From Yamadazyma tenuis (taxonomy: Eukaryota; Ascomycota; Pichiomycetes; Serinales; Debaryomycetaceae): a stretch of 64,000 bases of DNA. The stretch spans positions 1,984,001-2,048,000 of the forward strand of contig NC_089461.1 in assembly GCF_029203305.1 (NCBI RefSeq), read 5' to 3'. The translations under genes were made by a program, and so were the position numbers. Shown one piece after another: positions 19,304 to 27,803 of the stretch (positions within the stretch are counted from its first letter, which is position 1; the number at the start of each line of letters is the position of its first letter). The notes beneath the pieces are model-generated. The model was not told where the DNA came from. It was given only the letters and a program-made list of their open reading frames with translations, and did not search any database.

Positions 19304-19936
19304 CTATCCCAACTTTGAGAGCACCAAGTTCCATAGTAAGTTGGCCAAACATGTCGATGGGAACATCAACGAGGGGGGGATGAATGCAAATACAAGAATG
19401 GAAAAGAACGGCCAGAAGCAGTATGAAACTTTCAATGACTTGAGGTATATTGTCCTGGTATTGGCAGTGATTTCTCCATGATCCCACAAGGCACTCAAGA
19501 CATTGAATATCAATTGGAAGAATGGCTGCCCTACCATCTGATCAACGACAATTTGGTAAATCAAATCGTCTACACGTTCCAATAACATGTTGTACCATAA
19601 AACCGTAAATGAGCCGTTGATTATACCCCAGACCAAGAACTTGCAGATCTTGTTGTAACTAAGTTTCCTCCGCACAAACTGGGTAATGGACTGGGCCAAC
19701 ATGGCGGTGGAGCCACCAAGAAGGGCGGGTCCCAACAATTGGTAGTAGGTGGATAAATCATCATAAATATTATACACGGCCACAGACAACACAGTTTCCA
19801 CTAGTAAATTGATCACCAATCGACGTAAGACGTACTTGGGCGTCGGATAAAGCTTGGCGTCCAACCCGTGTCGCAAGTCTTCTAGCGGTTGTTTGTTGAA
19901 CCCTTTCAAGTCTTCTAAAGGTATTGGTTCGGACAT
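19304..19936 (-). CDS. Mpv17/PMP22-family integral membrane protein
   Basis: From ATG at 19936 the protein has 210 residues; the frame reaches further only to a TTG. Four hydrophobic segments fit the Mpv17/PMP22 family. The GPALLGGST stretch, the central WGIINGSFTVLWYNMLLE, and the C-terminal FWPFFSILVFAFIPPS ending NLLWNLVLSKL follow the family pattern WP-x-N/F-x-P-x-N-x-x-W-x-x-L-S. Members sit in peroxisomal, mitochondrial inner or other membranes (yeast Sym1 and YOR292C). The canonical NF and R positions of the signature are poorly kept, so this is a divergent member. Location and function are unknown. Confidence 0.78.
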   Translation of the reverse strand: MSEPIPLEDLKGFNKQPLEDLRHGLDAKLYPTPKYVLRRLVINLLVETVLSVAVYNIYDDLSTYYQLLGPALLGGSTAMLAQSITQFVRRKLSYNKICKFLVWGIINGSFTVLWYNMLLERVDDLIYQIVVDQMVGQPFFQLIFNVLSALWDHGEITANTRTIYLKSLKVSYCFWPFFSILVFAFIPPSLMFPSTCLANLLWNLVLSKLG

Positions 19937-20696
19937 TCTGGAAAGGAGGGTGCTGTTCAAAATACGGCACCACCTTGCGATTTTTCAATCAAGGTTTGGT
20001 CGTGTGAGCAACACCGATACCTGCACGTGTATATGTCAAGATATATTGATATTCCACAGTACCATTTTAAAAGAGGAAACGAAGGAGGTGGTCAGCCCAC
20101 TATTGGTTTATGCATGTGATAGAGACGATGTTGAGCAAAGTTCATTGAAGTCGTAATTAAAAAAATGTTTAGGGTGCTGCAAATCAAAACGAGAACCTGA
20201 GACAGTGCAAGAACTATTTATAGAAATGTTTTAATTTTCACTCTGTTCGTCTACTCACTGGGGTGCACAAATTCAAATTGTGTGTTGATATCAGTAGCAA
20301 CAGATATTCTTCGTCTCACGTCTTGTACGGGACTTTATTTTACCAGACATTTGCTCTTTCCGAATACTTAGAACAAATTCTGCAGAAGTTGGGAAATATA
20401 CTTACTCCATGCCCGTCAAGAGTAGATTATTCAAGGTCTGGGACATCAACCCTCAAACATTGTAAACACTTTTTTCATCAATTTTAGGGGCAACTCTTGA
20501 AATGATCGGTATATCTGTTCGGAGCCCGGCATCTAGCTTTTGCAGCCATGGTTCAGAAGAGGTGCTTGGTTTTGAAAATGAGCTTCAAAACGAGTTTCAG
20601 GAGGAATCTGCGTCACTCACGTGTAGATGAAGTAAACGCAGTATAAATACGATGAGCTATGATGACACCTATTCGATCGCTTGAGAACAAATAGTA

Positions 20697-20758
20697 ACAT
20701 CTGTTTAACTGAAAAACGACAACAGTGACATCTGTTTAATTGAAAAATGACAACAGTC
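20697..20758. repeat. Two-copy 31-bp tandem repeat
   Basis: Copies at 20697-20727 and 20728-20758 share ACATCTGTTTAA-TGAAAAA-GACAACAGT and differ by two C/T changes. Confidence 0.9.
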
Positions 20759-21049
20759 GAGCCGCTTGAAACAAATCAAAGTCTCACTGTCATTGACTCT
20801 ACGTCTGTGTTTGGGTCAAGTTTAAGAACAGGTCAGATGAGCACGAAGTCTCACAAATCTCTAATAATGAAAGCTTCTTCGTATGTTATATTTTAAAAAC
20901 TCGTTGTAAAAACCAAAATCCTTATCTCTTCACTAAGTGGCCAGTCGACCCATTATCATTCTAACTCATCCCTTTGTCGTGTGCTGAATCACCTATTCTG
21001 TACGCGTGACTGAGTGCCTCACCATAGAAACCTGGGGTGTTTTCGCGCA

Positions 21050-21067
21050 GAAGATCATAGAATTTTC
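21050..21067 (+). promoter_or_regulatory. Heat-shock element before HCH1
   Basis: The sequence reads GAA-ga-TCA-ta-GAA-tt-TTC, four alternating Hsf1 pentamer units with one imperfect (TCA for TTC), ending 33 bases before the HCH1 ATG. Hsf1 control fits an Hsp90 cochaperone. Confidence 0.6.
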
Positions 21068-21100
21068 ACCAACTCAAACTTACATCTGCTAGTCCTCAAG

Positions 21101-21591
21101 ATGGTAGTCCACAACCCTAACAACTGGTATGTAACGTAACAATTGACTCAACGTTTTAATACAACATTACTAACCATTTCAGGCACTGGGTCGACAAAAA
21201 CTGTCTTCCATGGTCGAAAGAATACTTCACAAGCGAATTTGTCAACACTGAGGTTGAGAAAGACTCCTACAAGTTTACGCTTTCAAGCGTAAATTCTGTG
21301 GAAGGTGACTGTGACGTTACACAAAGAAAGGGTAGAGTTTTGTGTATTTACGATATGACCTTGACATTTGGAATCACCGGTTCCAAAGATGAAGAGTCCT
21401 TTTCGGGTACCATCACTGTGCCTGAGTTCATACACGATCAAGAGGAAGATGATTATGTGTTCAACGTTTCATCCGAATCGTGTAACAGTGAAATCAAGTC
21501 CTTGTTTTTGCCGGTGTTGAAGCAAAAACTCATGAAATTCCAAGGGGACTTGATCAAGGCCCATGAAAAAGATGTTCAACACACTACATAG
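21101..21591 (+). CDS. HCH1: Hsp90 cochaperone Hch1 (Aha1 N-domain protein), spliced
   Basis: Exon 1 (21101-21126) codes MVVHNPNNW and is joined after removal of a 56-base intron (21127-21182; donor GTATGT, branch TACTAAC, acceptor CAG) to exon 2 (21183-21591). The 144-residue product begins MVVHNPNNWHWVDKN and has SSVNSVEGDCDVTQRKGR, which closely match Hch1 and Aha1 N-domains. It ends at KAHEKDVQHTT, with no Aha1 C-terminal domain, so Hch1 is the better name. The family binds the Hsp90 middle domain and stimulates its ATPase. The reading frame is open across the junction (TG/G makes Trp). A heat-shock element lies just upstream. Confidence 0.93.
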
Positions 21592-21612
21592 ATTCAATAG
21601 ATATATATATAA

Positions 21613-23862
21613 CTAACCGTCAAATCCTTCGGGAACGCCACGAGCAGACCTTGAACTTCCATCTCTGGACCCCAAATATATCTCAGTGGAACCGGTATCG
21701 TTGTACGTCCCATCTAGCGTATACCAGGGGATTGTACCTTGTTCCATCAGCTTCAAGAACTTGAATGTTTCAACATCACTGTACGGTACCCCCAAACTAG
21801 GATCGAAATACTTAACTTCAGTACCGGTGATGAGACAAAGTTTCTTGTTTCCATTTGGTAAGTATAATCCAAGAGGAGCCTCGGTATTTAAGGTGATGGC
21901 AGCATCGTTGGTATCTTCCTCCACCACTTCCTCTATGATTTCTTGTCTTATTCCAAGCTTGGGTAATCTATTAAGATCCTCAAACATCGGGTTTTCTGGG
22001 GTCAAGTCTGTGACTGGAGTGAACATTTCATCCTTTTCTACCCTGACTTTGGCGTATGGATTGTTGGCATTTCCTATTTTCAAAATTGTTTTCAAGTCTT
22101 TGAATCTTCTGGGTGCTGGAAGTAGAGATTGTTCCCCAAATACAATCAGCTTGACCTTATTTTCATCCAATGGTAACTCTCTGGCTTCAAAGTCATGCAA
22201 AATGATATCGTTTCTTGCAACTCTTTGAACAGGGCCTTCGAAGATTTCCTTCTCTTCTCCTTCTTCTTCTGACTCTTCCGCTTCCTCAGGTTCATCGATT
22301 GGTTGAGTTGAGTCTGCGTCAATGTTTGGACTCACTTCTTCTGGCTCTAAGACACCGTCAGCAAAGGTGACTTTCTTCTGTTTCTTTTCAGGTGCTTCAA
22401 CATCCACTGGAATTGCAGCAGGCGAACCGGGTGCTGTTTCGGTGTTGAATTCGATACCAACTTCTTTGGGGCCAGTTTTATGTGGAAGGCTTTCGGCATT
22501 GAGTTCTTCGGTTGCATTTTCAGTCTCATTATTTTCATTAGTCGGACACTGTTCTTTGGTTAACAGGCTCTTTTCAAGGGTCTCGGGGACTTCTTCGTCC
22601 ATGTATTTAGTTTCGATGACGTTTCCATTTTCATTGACATCTCCGTTTTCATTGACATCTCCGTTTTCATTGACATCTTCATTTTCTTCAACAGGACCGT
22701 TCTTTTTCATATATCCGTTCTCTTTATCACCCCCATTCTCTTTCACATCCCCATTTGCCTCAACGGCTCCATTCTCTCTTTTCTCATCATCATTCACCGG
22801 TACTTTCCCATTGGCAGGAGTCTGGAGAGACTCTTGCTCCTTTATATATGGCAAATTCGTATCGATTGCGCCAGGATACTTTGAAATATCAAATCCCATT
22901 AACTGCGTGAGTCTTTTTATACTTCTCTTCTTCACCTTTCCAGTAATGGAATTATAAAGCTTCCGAGCAAACTCTATTTCGTCATTCGGTGAAATATATT
23001 CCTGTTTGCTCGTAAAGCTCAACACATTCACCAACTTCAATCTCCTCAGGTGCAATAACAGTTTTTGCCTCTCTTTCTTCACAACTTCTTGCTGTTGGAA
23101 CAACTCAAGGGCCAAGACGTTGGCCTTTTCGGTCTCTACAGCCTCGGCAAGACGTTCTTCTTGTGTCATTTCCCGCTGTTTCTCTCGCACTATTGGTGTA
23201 GATGCTGCTCTTCTCTCTTCGTCCTTCTTCAACTTCTCCACCAAGGCCTCTTTATTCTCCACCACAGAAGCTCTGGAAGATGCCCTTCTTGAGCTGTACA
23301 TCAAGGCCTCAGAATTTACTCGTTTCTTGGCTTTAACGGCCTTGGGTTTGTTGTCAGTCGCTTTGAATCTCTTGATCTTTGGAATTAGACGAGACTGTTG
23401 CTTCTGCTTTCTCTTTTTCAGCCGTTCTTCCTTCTCTAATCGCCGCTCTCCTTCGTCCTCATCGGTATCAGAAGCAGACATATCGGAATCTGAAAGCACA
23501 TCGTCCGAATCGACTTGGGGTGCATCGGAGCTGTCTTCATCATCATTATTATCATCATTATTATCATCATTTTCCGATTCTTGGGGACCGGACGCGCTAT
23601 CACCCCCATCCCCTTCAGCTTCTTCCTCATCTTCCTCGCCGGCTTCCTCTCCATCATCTTGGTCGTCTGATTCCATGAATTCTCCATCTTCTTCATCTTC
23701 TTGGAACAACAAGTTGACGTTTTCATCATCTTCGTCCACGAAACGAGACGCCTGAAGAGAAGTGGTTTCGTTTTCCATATCAAGTAACTGTTTCAACCGG
23801 GCCCCAGCGTTGGAGCGCCGTTTTCTTGTATTCATAAGAAACTCTTCTTCATCTGACGACAT
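21613..23862 (-). CDS. VPS72: SWR1-complex subunit Vps72/Swc2 (YL1 protein)
   Basis: The 749-residue protein starts at MSSDEEEFLMNTRKRRSNAGARLKQLL, the typical YL1 N-terminus; the frame beyond has no ATG and would overlap COQ3. A long acidic stretch (residues about 35-140) is the histone H2A.Z-H2B chaperone region. The YL1 C-terminal domain (PNGNKKLCLITGTEVKYFDPSLGVPYSD) is near the end. Vps72 hands H2A.Z-H2B to SWR1 for exchange into nucleosomes. The middle holds short NENGDV repeats coded by 18-bp tandem units (about 22624-22690). It is divergent from COQ3 with 60 bases between ATGs. It is a near neighbour of VPS60, as in S. cerevisiae. Confidence 0.93.
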   Translation of the reverse strand: MSSDEEEFLMNTRKRRSNAGARLKQLLDMENETTSLQASRFVDEDDENVNLLFQEDEEDGEFMESDDQDDGEEAGEEDEEEAEGDGGDSASGPQESENDDNNDDNNDDEDSSDAPQVDSDDVLSDSDMSASDTDEDEGERRLEKEERLKKRKQKQQSRLIPKIKRFKATDNKPKAVKAKKRVNSEALMYSSRRASSRASVVENKEALVEKLKKDEERRAASTPIVREKQREMTQEERLAEAVETEKANVLALELFQQQEVVKKERQKLLLHLRRLKLVNVLSFTSKQEYISPNDEIEFARKLYNSITGKVKKRSIKRLTQLMGFDISKYPGAIDTNLPYIKEQESLQTPANGKVPVNDDEKRENGAVEANGDVKENGGDKENGYMKKNGPVEENEDVNENGDVNENGDVNENGNVIETKYMDEEVPETLEKSLLTKEQCPTNENNETENATEELNAESLPHKTGPKEVGIEFNTETAPGSPAAIPVDVEAPEKKQKKVTFADGVLEPEEVSPNIDADSTQPIDEPEEAEESEEEGEEKEIFEGPVQRVARNDIILHDFEARELPLDENKVKLIVFGEQSLLPAPRRFKDLKTILKIGNANNPYAKVRVEKDEMFTPVTDLTPENPMFEDLNRLPKLGIRQEIIEEVVEEDTNDAAITLNTEAPLGLYLPNGNKKLCLITGTEVKYFDPSLGVPYSDVETFKFLKLMEQGTIPWYTLDGTYNDTGSTEIYLGSRDGSSRSARGVPEGFDG

Positions 23863-23922
23863 GGCTGCTTTTGATAGTATCTCCAAAAACAAAATGTTCG
23901 CGCAAAAGTTCCAAAACTCATT

Positions 23923-24888
23923 ATGAGCAGCGTGATACCAATCAGCATAAGAAACGGCCAACTCGTTTGTTTAGCCTCGCACAGAGCTGTAAGAAGTCTT
24001 TTCACATCATGTATACATAGAAGCTCTTCTTCACCCAGTGCGAGTGGCTCAAGTGCCGAGGAATTGAAGCATTTCAACGCCCTTGCTTCCAGCTGGTGGG
24101 ATGTCAATGGCCCACAGAGAATACTACATAAGTTGAATTTGATTCGGATGGACTTCATCCAGGAAACTATCCGAGACCACTTGAAGCTCAATGAGGGTAT
24201 AACCAATTCCGACGATGAGGTGTACATACCTCCTTACAACATAGATTTATTACCTGAAGGTGTGAGAGACACTATTGTCCGAGAACAATGTGCCAGGAGA
24301 GAAGAGATTTTGGCCTTGAAGAAGATGAAAGTGTTAGACATTGGCTGTGGTGGGGGTATCTTGAGCGAGTCTATGGCCAGATTGCTGTTTGTGGAGTCGG
24401 TCAAAGGTATCGACTTATCTGATGAGGTTATAGTGGCTGCGAACCTACACAAGGCCAAAGATCCCATGTTGAAACACAAACTTCAGTATAAGCTTCAGTC
24501 GATAGAGGAAATTCCCAAGAAGGAAAAATTTGATGTGGTGACATTATTTGAGTTGTTAGAGCACGTAGACTATCCATCCAAAGTGTTGACTGAAGCAATG
24601 TCCAAATTAAAGCCTAATGGATGGCTTTTCTTATCAACTATCAACAGAGACTTTGTTAGCTGGTTTACCACTATTTTGATGGGGGAACATATTTTGGGGA
24701 TCGTTCCCGTTGGCACCCACACGTTATCGAAATATATCAACCATGTGGAGATCAAGAATTGGATTGCTCTGAACAGTGAATACGAGTTGGTGGCATCCCG
24801 GGGCAGTATTTATATTCCCAGCTACGGATGGAAGTTTACAAACAACGAGAACGTTGGAAATTACTTCATGGCTATCAGAAAGAAATAG
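23923..24888 (+). CDS. COQ3: Mitochondrial ubiquinone O-methyltransferase Coq3
   Basis: The 321-residue class I methyltransferase has an N-terminal stretch rich in Arg and Ser (to about 40) that fits a mitochondrial targeting sequence. FNALASSWWDVNGPQRILHKLN is the UbiG/Coq3 signature. The SAM site VLDIGCGGGILSESMARL lies at 137-154, followed by VKGIDLS and FDVVTLFELLEHVDYP. Coq3 performs both O-methylations of the coenzyme Q ring on the matrix face of the inner membrane. Length matches the family (about 310). The gene sits between VPS72 and VPS60, which are direct neighbours in S. cerevisiae, so it is an insertion or a lost neighbour. Confidence 0.95.
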   Translation: MSSVIPISIRNGQLVCLASHRAVRSLFTSCIHRSSSSPSASGSSAEELKHFNALASSWWDVNGPQRILHKLNLIRMDFIQETIRDHLKLNEGITNSDDEVYIPPYNIDLLPEGVRDTIVREQCARREEILALKKMKVLDIGCGGGILSESMARLLFVESVKGIDLSDEVIVAANLHKAKDPMLKHKLQYKLQSIEEIPKKEKFDVVTLFELLEHVDYPSKVLTEAMSKLKPNGWLFLSTINRDFVSWFTTILMGEHILGIVPVGTHTLSKYINHVEIKNWIALNSEYELVASRGSIYIPSYGWKFTNNENVGNYFMAIRKK

Positions 24889-24932
24889 AAGAAGTAGATT
24901 TGTACATACATAATTAATAGCCTTCAGGTGCA

Positions 24933-25580
24933 TCAATTGGCAACCTTTGCAGGTTCTTCACTCTCGTCGATGAAGGTAGGAAGCTTGTCACTCGAGGCTG
25001 GCTCTTCGTTGAGATAACTGGGCATCGACAACCCTTCATTCATTTCACTTTCGAAATCCATTTCTTCTCCCAAAGCATCAAGCTCGGCATCTAACTCAGA
25101 CTCACTTATATCGTCAGGAATATCGTTTGTCATCGACAACGACTCCTGTAACTCGTTGCTCTTGTCTATCAAGTCGAGCATTTCGTCCTGTAATGACTCA
25201 ATCTTATCGATATCTATCTTCCCATATGTCTTCTTCAACTGTTTATTGGCTTGTTTCATGGCATCCACCGTAATCATGGTATTCTGCAAGTTATCAGTGG
25301 TCATGGCGGCCTGAGTCATGTTCCACGACTGGTTTTCCAACTGGTCTTTCTGTGCTTCAATCTGTTTTCTCTGTCTCAAGAGCTTTAACGCCTTTTGCTT
25401 CAATGCTGACTTTCCGGGGCCGTCTCTCATTCGAGACAATTTCTGTTGGTAGGTGGACAATTCGGAGTTGAGTTTGGACAACTTGACATCCAAGCTACCT
25501 ACACGGTCGTCGATGTTTTTGACGGCGTCATTAAGTGACGGCTTGGGTGCTGTGTTCTTGCTTCCAAAAAGTCTGTTCAT
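24933..25580 (-). CDS. VPS60: ESCRT-III-like protein Vps60 (CHMP5)
   Basis: The 215-residue protein begins MNRLFGSKN, the Vps60/CHMP5 start, and has the charged Snf7-domain helices (DDRVGSLDVKLSKLNSEL; ALKLLRQRKQIEAQKDQL) with an acidic C-terminal half (DISESELDAELDALGEEMDFE). Vps60 joins late ESCRT-III, binds Vta1 and helps Vps4 disassemble the coat during multivesicular body sorting. Snf7 and Vps20 relatives lack the MNRLFG start. Length is near the usual 220-230. The gene is convergent with COQ3 (44 bases between stops). Confidence 0.94.
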   Translation of the reverse strand: MNRLFGSKNTAPKPSLNDAVKNIDDRVGSLDVKLSKLNSELSTYQQKLSRMRDGPGKSALKQKALKLLRQRKQIEAQKDQLENQSWNMTQAAMTTDNLQNTMITVDAMKQANKQLKKTYGKIDIDKIESLQDEMLDLIDKSNELQESLSMTNDIPDDISESELDAELDALGEEMDFESEMNEGLSMPSYLNEEPASSDKLPTFIDESEEPAKVAN

Positions 25581-25925
25581 CTTAAGTGATTCACTTATCG
25601 CTCCTCCCGCGCACCTTTGATATTTTACTAGTTTTTGCTCTACGGTTTCAAATCATATTGTGATTACTACAAGATCTGGATAAGTGCTTTCTTCATAGAA
25701 CTTGTGACCCACAGACAGTTATTGTTCAGTAAGCAGTAGGAAAATAGGGATAATGGCCACCTGGTTGTTGGGTTCGGAGGCTTTGGACTGAAAACCAACC
25801 CTATATGAGTCTCTTACCATAAGTAACAAATCACAGTAAACTACACTACAGGGTGAAATCTGACAACGATATCGGTTGGTGATTTCCCGTAATTGAAACT
25901 TTTCATTGGTATTATAATTATATCA
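25581..25925. other. Intergenic region, VPS60 promoter
   Basis: 345 bases with no gene. Apart from a CCCGCGCACC stretch near 25606-25615, I see no clear element. Confidence 0.5.
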
Positions 25926-27176
25926 TTACATGAAGAAAACGACTGCGAAAAATGCCTGGGCCACAAGCAAGGTATTCATAACGAAACCTCCAGTTCCGGA
26001 CTCGGACGTCGTTGCTAGTGGTATAGATGAGGAGGTAGAGGAGGTGGAGTTTGCCACTTCGGTGGCTACCACTTCCTTGTTGTTGCTGCTTCCAGTGGTA
26101 CTGGGGAAAATGGCATTATTCAAGTCTTTAAAGAGACCCAAGTCCTCCAAATCAGAAATAATGCCAGTAATGGCGGGCTTATAACGCTTGGCAAAAGATG
26201 AAAGCCCAGAGGTGAGTCCTGAGTAATCACCCTTCAAGACCTTTCCGATGATGGCAGTGATGGCAGCTGGATCTGATAATGCTGAACTAACCAAAGCAGT
26301 GATATTGATGGAAGACGTGAGACTGCTCAAACTGATATCAGACTTGGAAAGCACTTCACTGATCAAGTCACCTGTCATATTGACGTATGCGGGAGTGTCA
26401 ATAAACCGTTGAGCGGTATAGACTACGAATCCCGTGTCGTTCAAAGCGTTCAACACCTCTCCCAACCCATTGTATAAAATCTTTGAGTTCAAAAACGAAC
26501 CAGCAATGTTGCCAACAAAGTCAAGAAGGGAACTGCTTTCAGCTCTCTTCGAATTACTGTTGGCAGGTGCTAACAACTCTCTAGCAATCAAAGTGATCAA
26601 GTCAATGTTTTTTTCAACCACATTGTAGATGATCTTGGAAATGTCCTTTCTGTACTTTTCTTCCAACAAAAGCCCATCTAAAGTCGATTGGATCAAGCCA
26701 GATTGCAGCACCAAACTGCTAAGAGCAGTAAGATTCAAGTTTGATGCTGCTCCCGCAACTACAGAAACTATTCCCGAAACATTGGCATCAGCACCTTTGT
26801 CAATTAATGAAGCAGTGGTATTGGCAAGGTAGCTGATCAAAGAGGGATGGTCTGCCGCATAGTCCAAAGCAGTCCACACCACACCTGACAGGTTGACCAA
26901 GTTGATGACACTTTCAATGGTAGATTCAAGGTCTCTTTTATCATATTCGTACACATTGTCATCCTCAAAAAGACTAGCTTGAAGCAGGTCTTGGAGCTCT
27001 TCAATGATGTCGAGTTGCTCTTCTGTCAACGCATCTTGAAATGATTGGTAGAGGTCCTTACCTGGGACGGCATCTTCTATGGAAAGTGGTACGATGTCTT
27101 GTGGAGCATCACGAACCACTAGTGACTGGGCTGTGATGAACACAGACCCCAAACACAACAAGAAGTCAAAACGCAT
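25926..27176 (-). CDS. Putative GPI-anchored secreted protein, paired with the divergent gene at 27804
   Basis: The 416-residue protein has a signal peptide (about 1-18), a helical, Leu/Ser-rich body, a Ser/Thr-rich stretch at about 373-395, and a C-terminal hydrophobic tail (MNTLLVAQAFFAVVFFM) that fits a GPI attachment signal. Lys-Arg pairs at 80-81, 210-211 and 330-331 are possible Kex2 sites that would split it into four pieces. It has several N-glycosylation sequons. I do not recognise a named family. It is clearly homologous to the divergently transcribed neighbour (shared SGLIQST and the PAI...GLF-D region near 334-357). A role at the cell wall or in secretion is inference. Confidence 0.75.
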   Translation of the reverse strand: MRFDFLLCLGSVFITAQSLVVRDAPQDIVPLSIEDAVPGKDLYQSFQDALTEEQLDIIEELQDLLQASLFEDDNVYEYDKRDLESTIESVINLVNLSGVVWTALDYAADHPSLISYLANTTASLIDKGADANVSGIVSVVAGAASNLNLTALSSLVLQSGLIQSTLDGLLLEEKYRKDISKIIYNVVEKNIDLITLIARELLAPANSNSKRAESSSLLDFVGNIAGSFLNSKILYNGLGEVLNALNDTGFVVYTAQRFIDTPAYVNMTGDLISEVLSKSDISLSSLTSSINITALVSSALSDPAAITAIIGKVLKGDYSGLTSGLSSFAKRYKPAITGIISDLEDLGLFKDLNNAIFPSTTGSSNNKEVVATEVANSTSSTSSSIPLATTSESGTGGFVMNTLLVAQAFFAVVFFM

Positions 27177-27803
27177 AATTGGGATGAGAAATTTGAAGGT
27201 GGAGGATCCTTTTTATCTTTTAAATGAAGAGGCAATGCCAATTAAAGCCCTATTCTTACCACTTGCAGTTATTTTGCAATCACCAACATCAGCTATAATT
27301 TCCTTTTTCGGTTAACTGATTACTTACCTAGTTGGGTAAGTTAATTGCGAGGTCCCTCAATTTTAGTTGGGCACAGGTTAAATGCCAACTTCTAAGAGTT
27401 CTGGGAAGCTGTGACTTGGTATTCCTGCCTTATACACTAATGTTCATGTGCCCACGAAGTCCTGGCATTTTTGCGGCACTCCAGCATAACTTATGCCCAA
27501 ATATATGATTTCTGTTCAAATGAGCATGCCCTCAAAACATTCCTCATTAGGAAATTAAAAAACTCACAGGAAAACCATAACTCCACACGACGCAAATGTC
27601 AGTGATACCCTGCTCCACATTTATATAATAAAAATCCACCCAAACTTTTTTGTTCAACAACTGATACACAAAGCATTCTGTGATTCTTCATTTCTTCATT
27701 TCCAAACTTGTTGCCCCTACCTGTTGCGTATTCATTGTACCTACTTGCTACTCATCGGTCTCATCTGTGCACCTGATAATATCACCCCGCTGATATTTGA
27801 TCC
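27177..27803. promoter_or_regulatory. Shared divergent promoter of the two secreted-protein paralogs
   Basis: 627 bases between the two start codons, AT-rich. A TATA-like TATATAATA lies at about 27621-27629 on the plus-gene side. TTTTTATCTTTTAAATG near 27210 could serve the minus gene. No gene is present. Confidence 0.5.

Larger units (their letters stand above)
19937..21100. other. 1.16-kb divergent intergenic region upstream of HCH1
   Basis: No supportable gene. It holds TTTTGCAGCCA at 20538-20548, CACGTG at 20618-20623, a TATA-like TATAAATA at 20642-20649, two 31-bp tandem copies at 20697-20758, an ACGCGT box at 21002-21007, and a heat-shock element next to HCH1. The TATA-like box is 450 bases from the HCH1 start, so an unseen short transcript is possible. 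Confidence 0.55.

Noticed and set aside
20263..20487. 74-codon plus frame in the gap before HCH1
   Set aside because: No recognisable motif, no conserved features, and isolated in AT-rich intergenic DNA.
20655..20716. Possible C/D box snoRNA (ATGATGA at 20659-20665, CTGA at 20709-20712)
   Set aside because: The boxes are too close for a normal snoRNA, and the flanks do not form a terminal stem.
22322..23755. Long plus-strand frames (211 and 249 codons) opposite VPS72
   Set aside because: They are Ser/Phe-rich mirror images of the acidic repeats of VPS72.
23863..23961. 33-codon N-terminal extension of VPS72 overlapping COQ3
   Set aside because: It has no ATG, and MSSDEEEF is the typical YL1 start.
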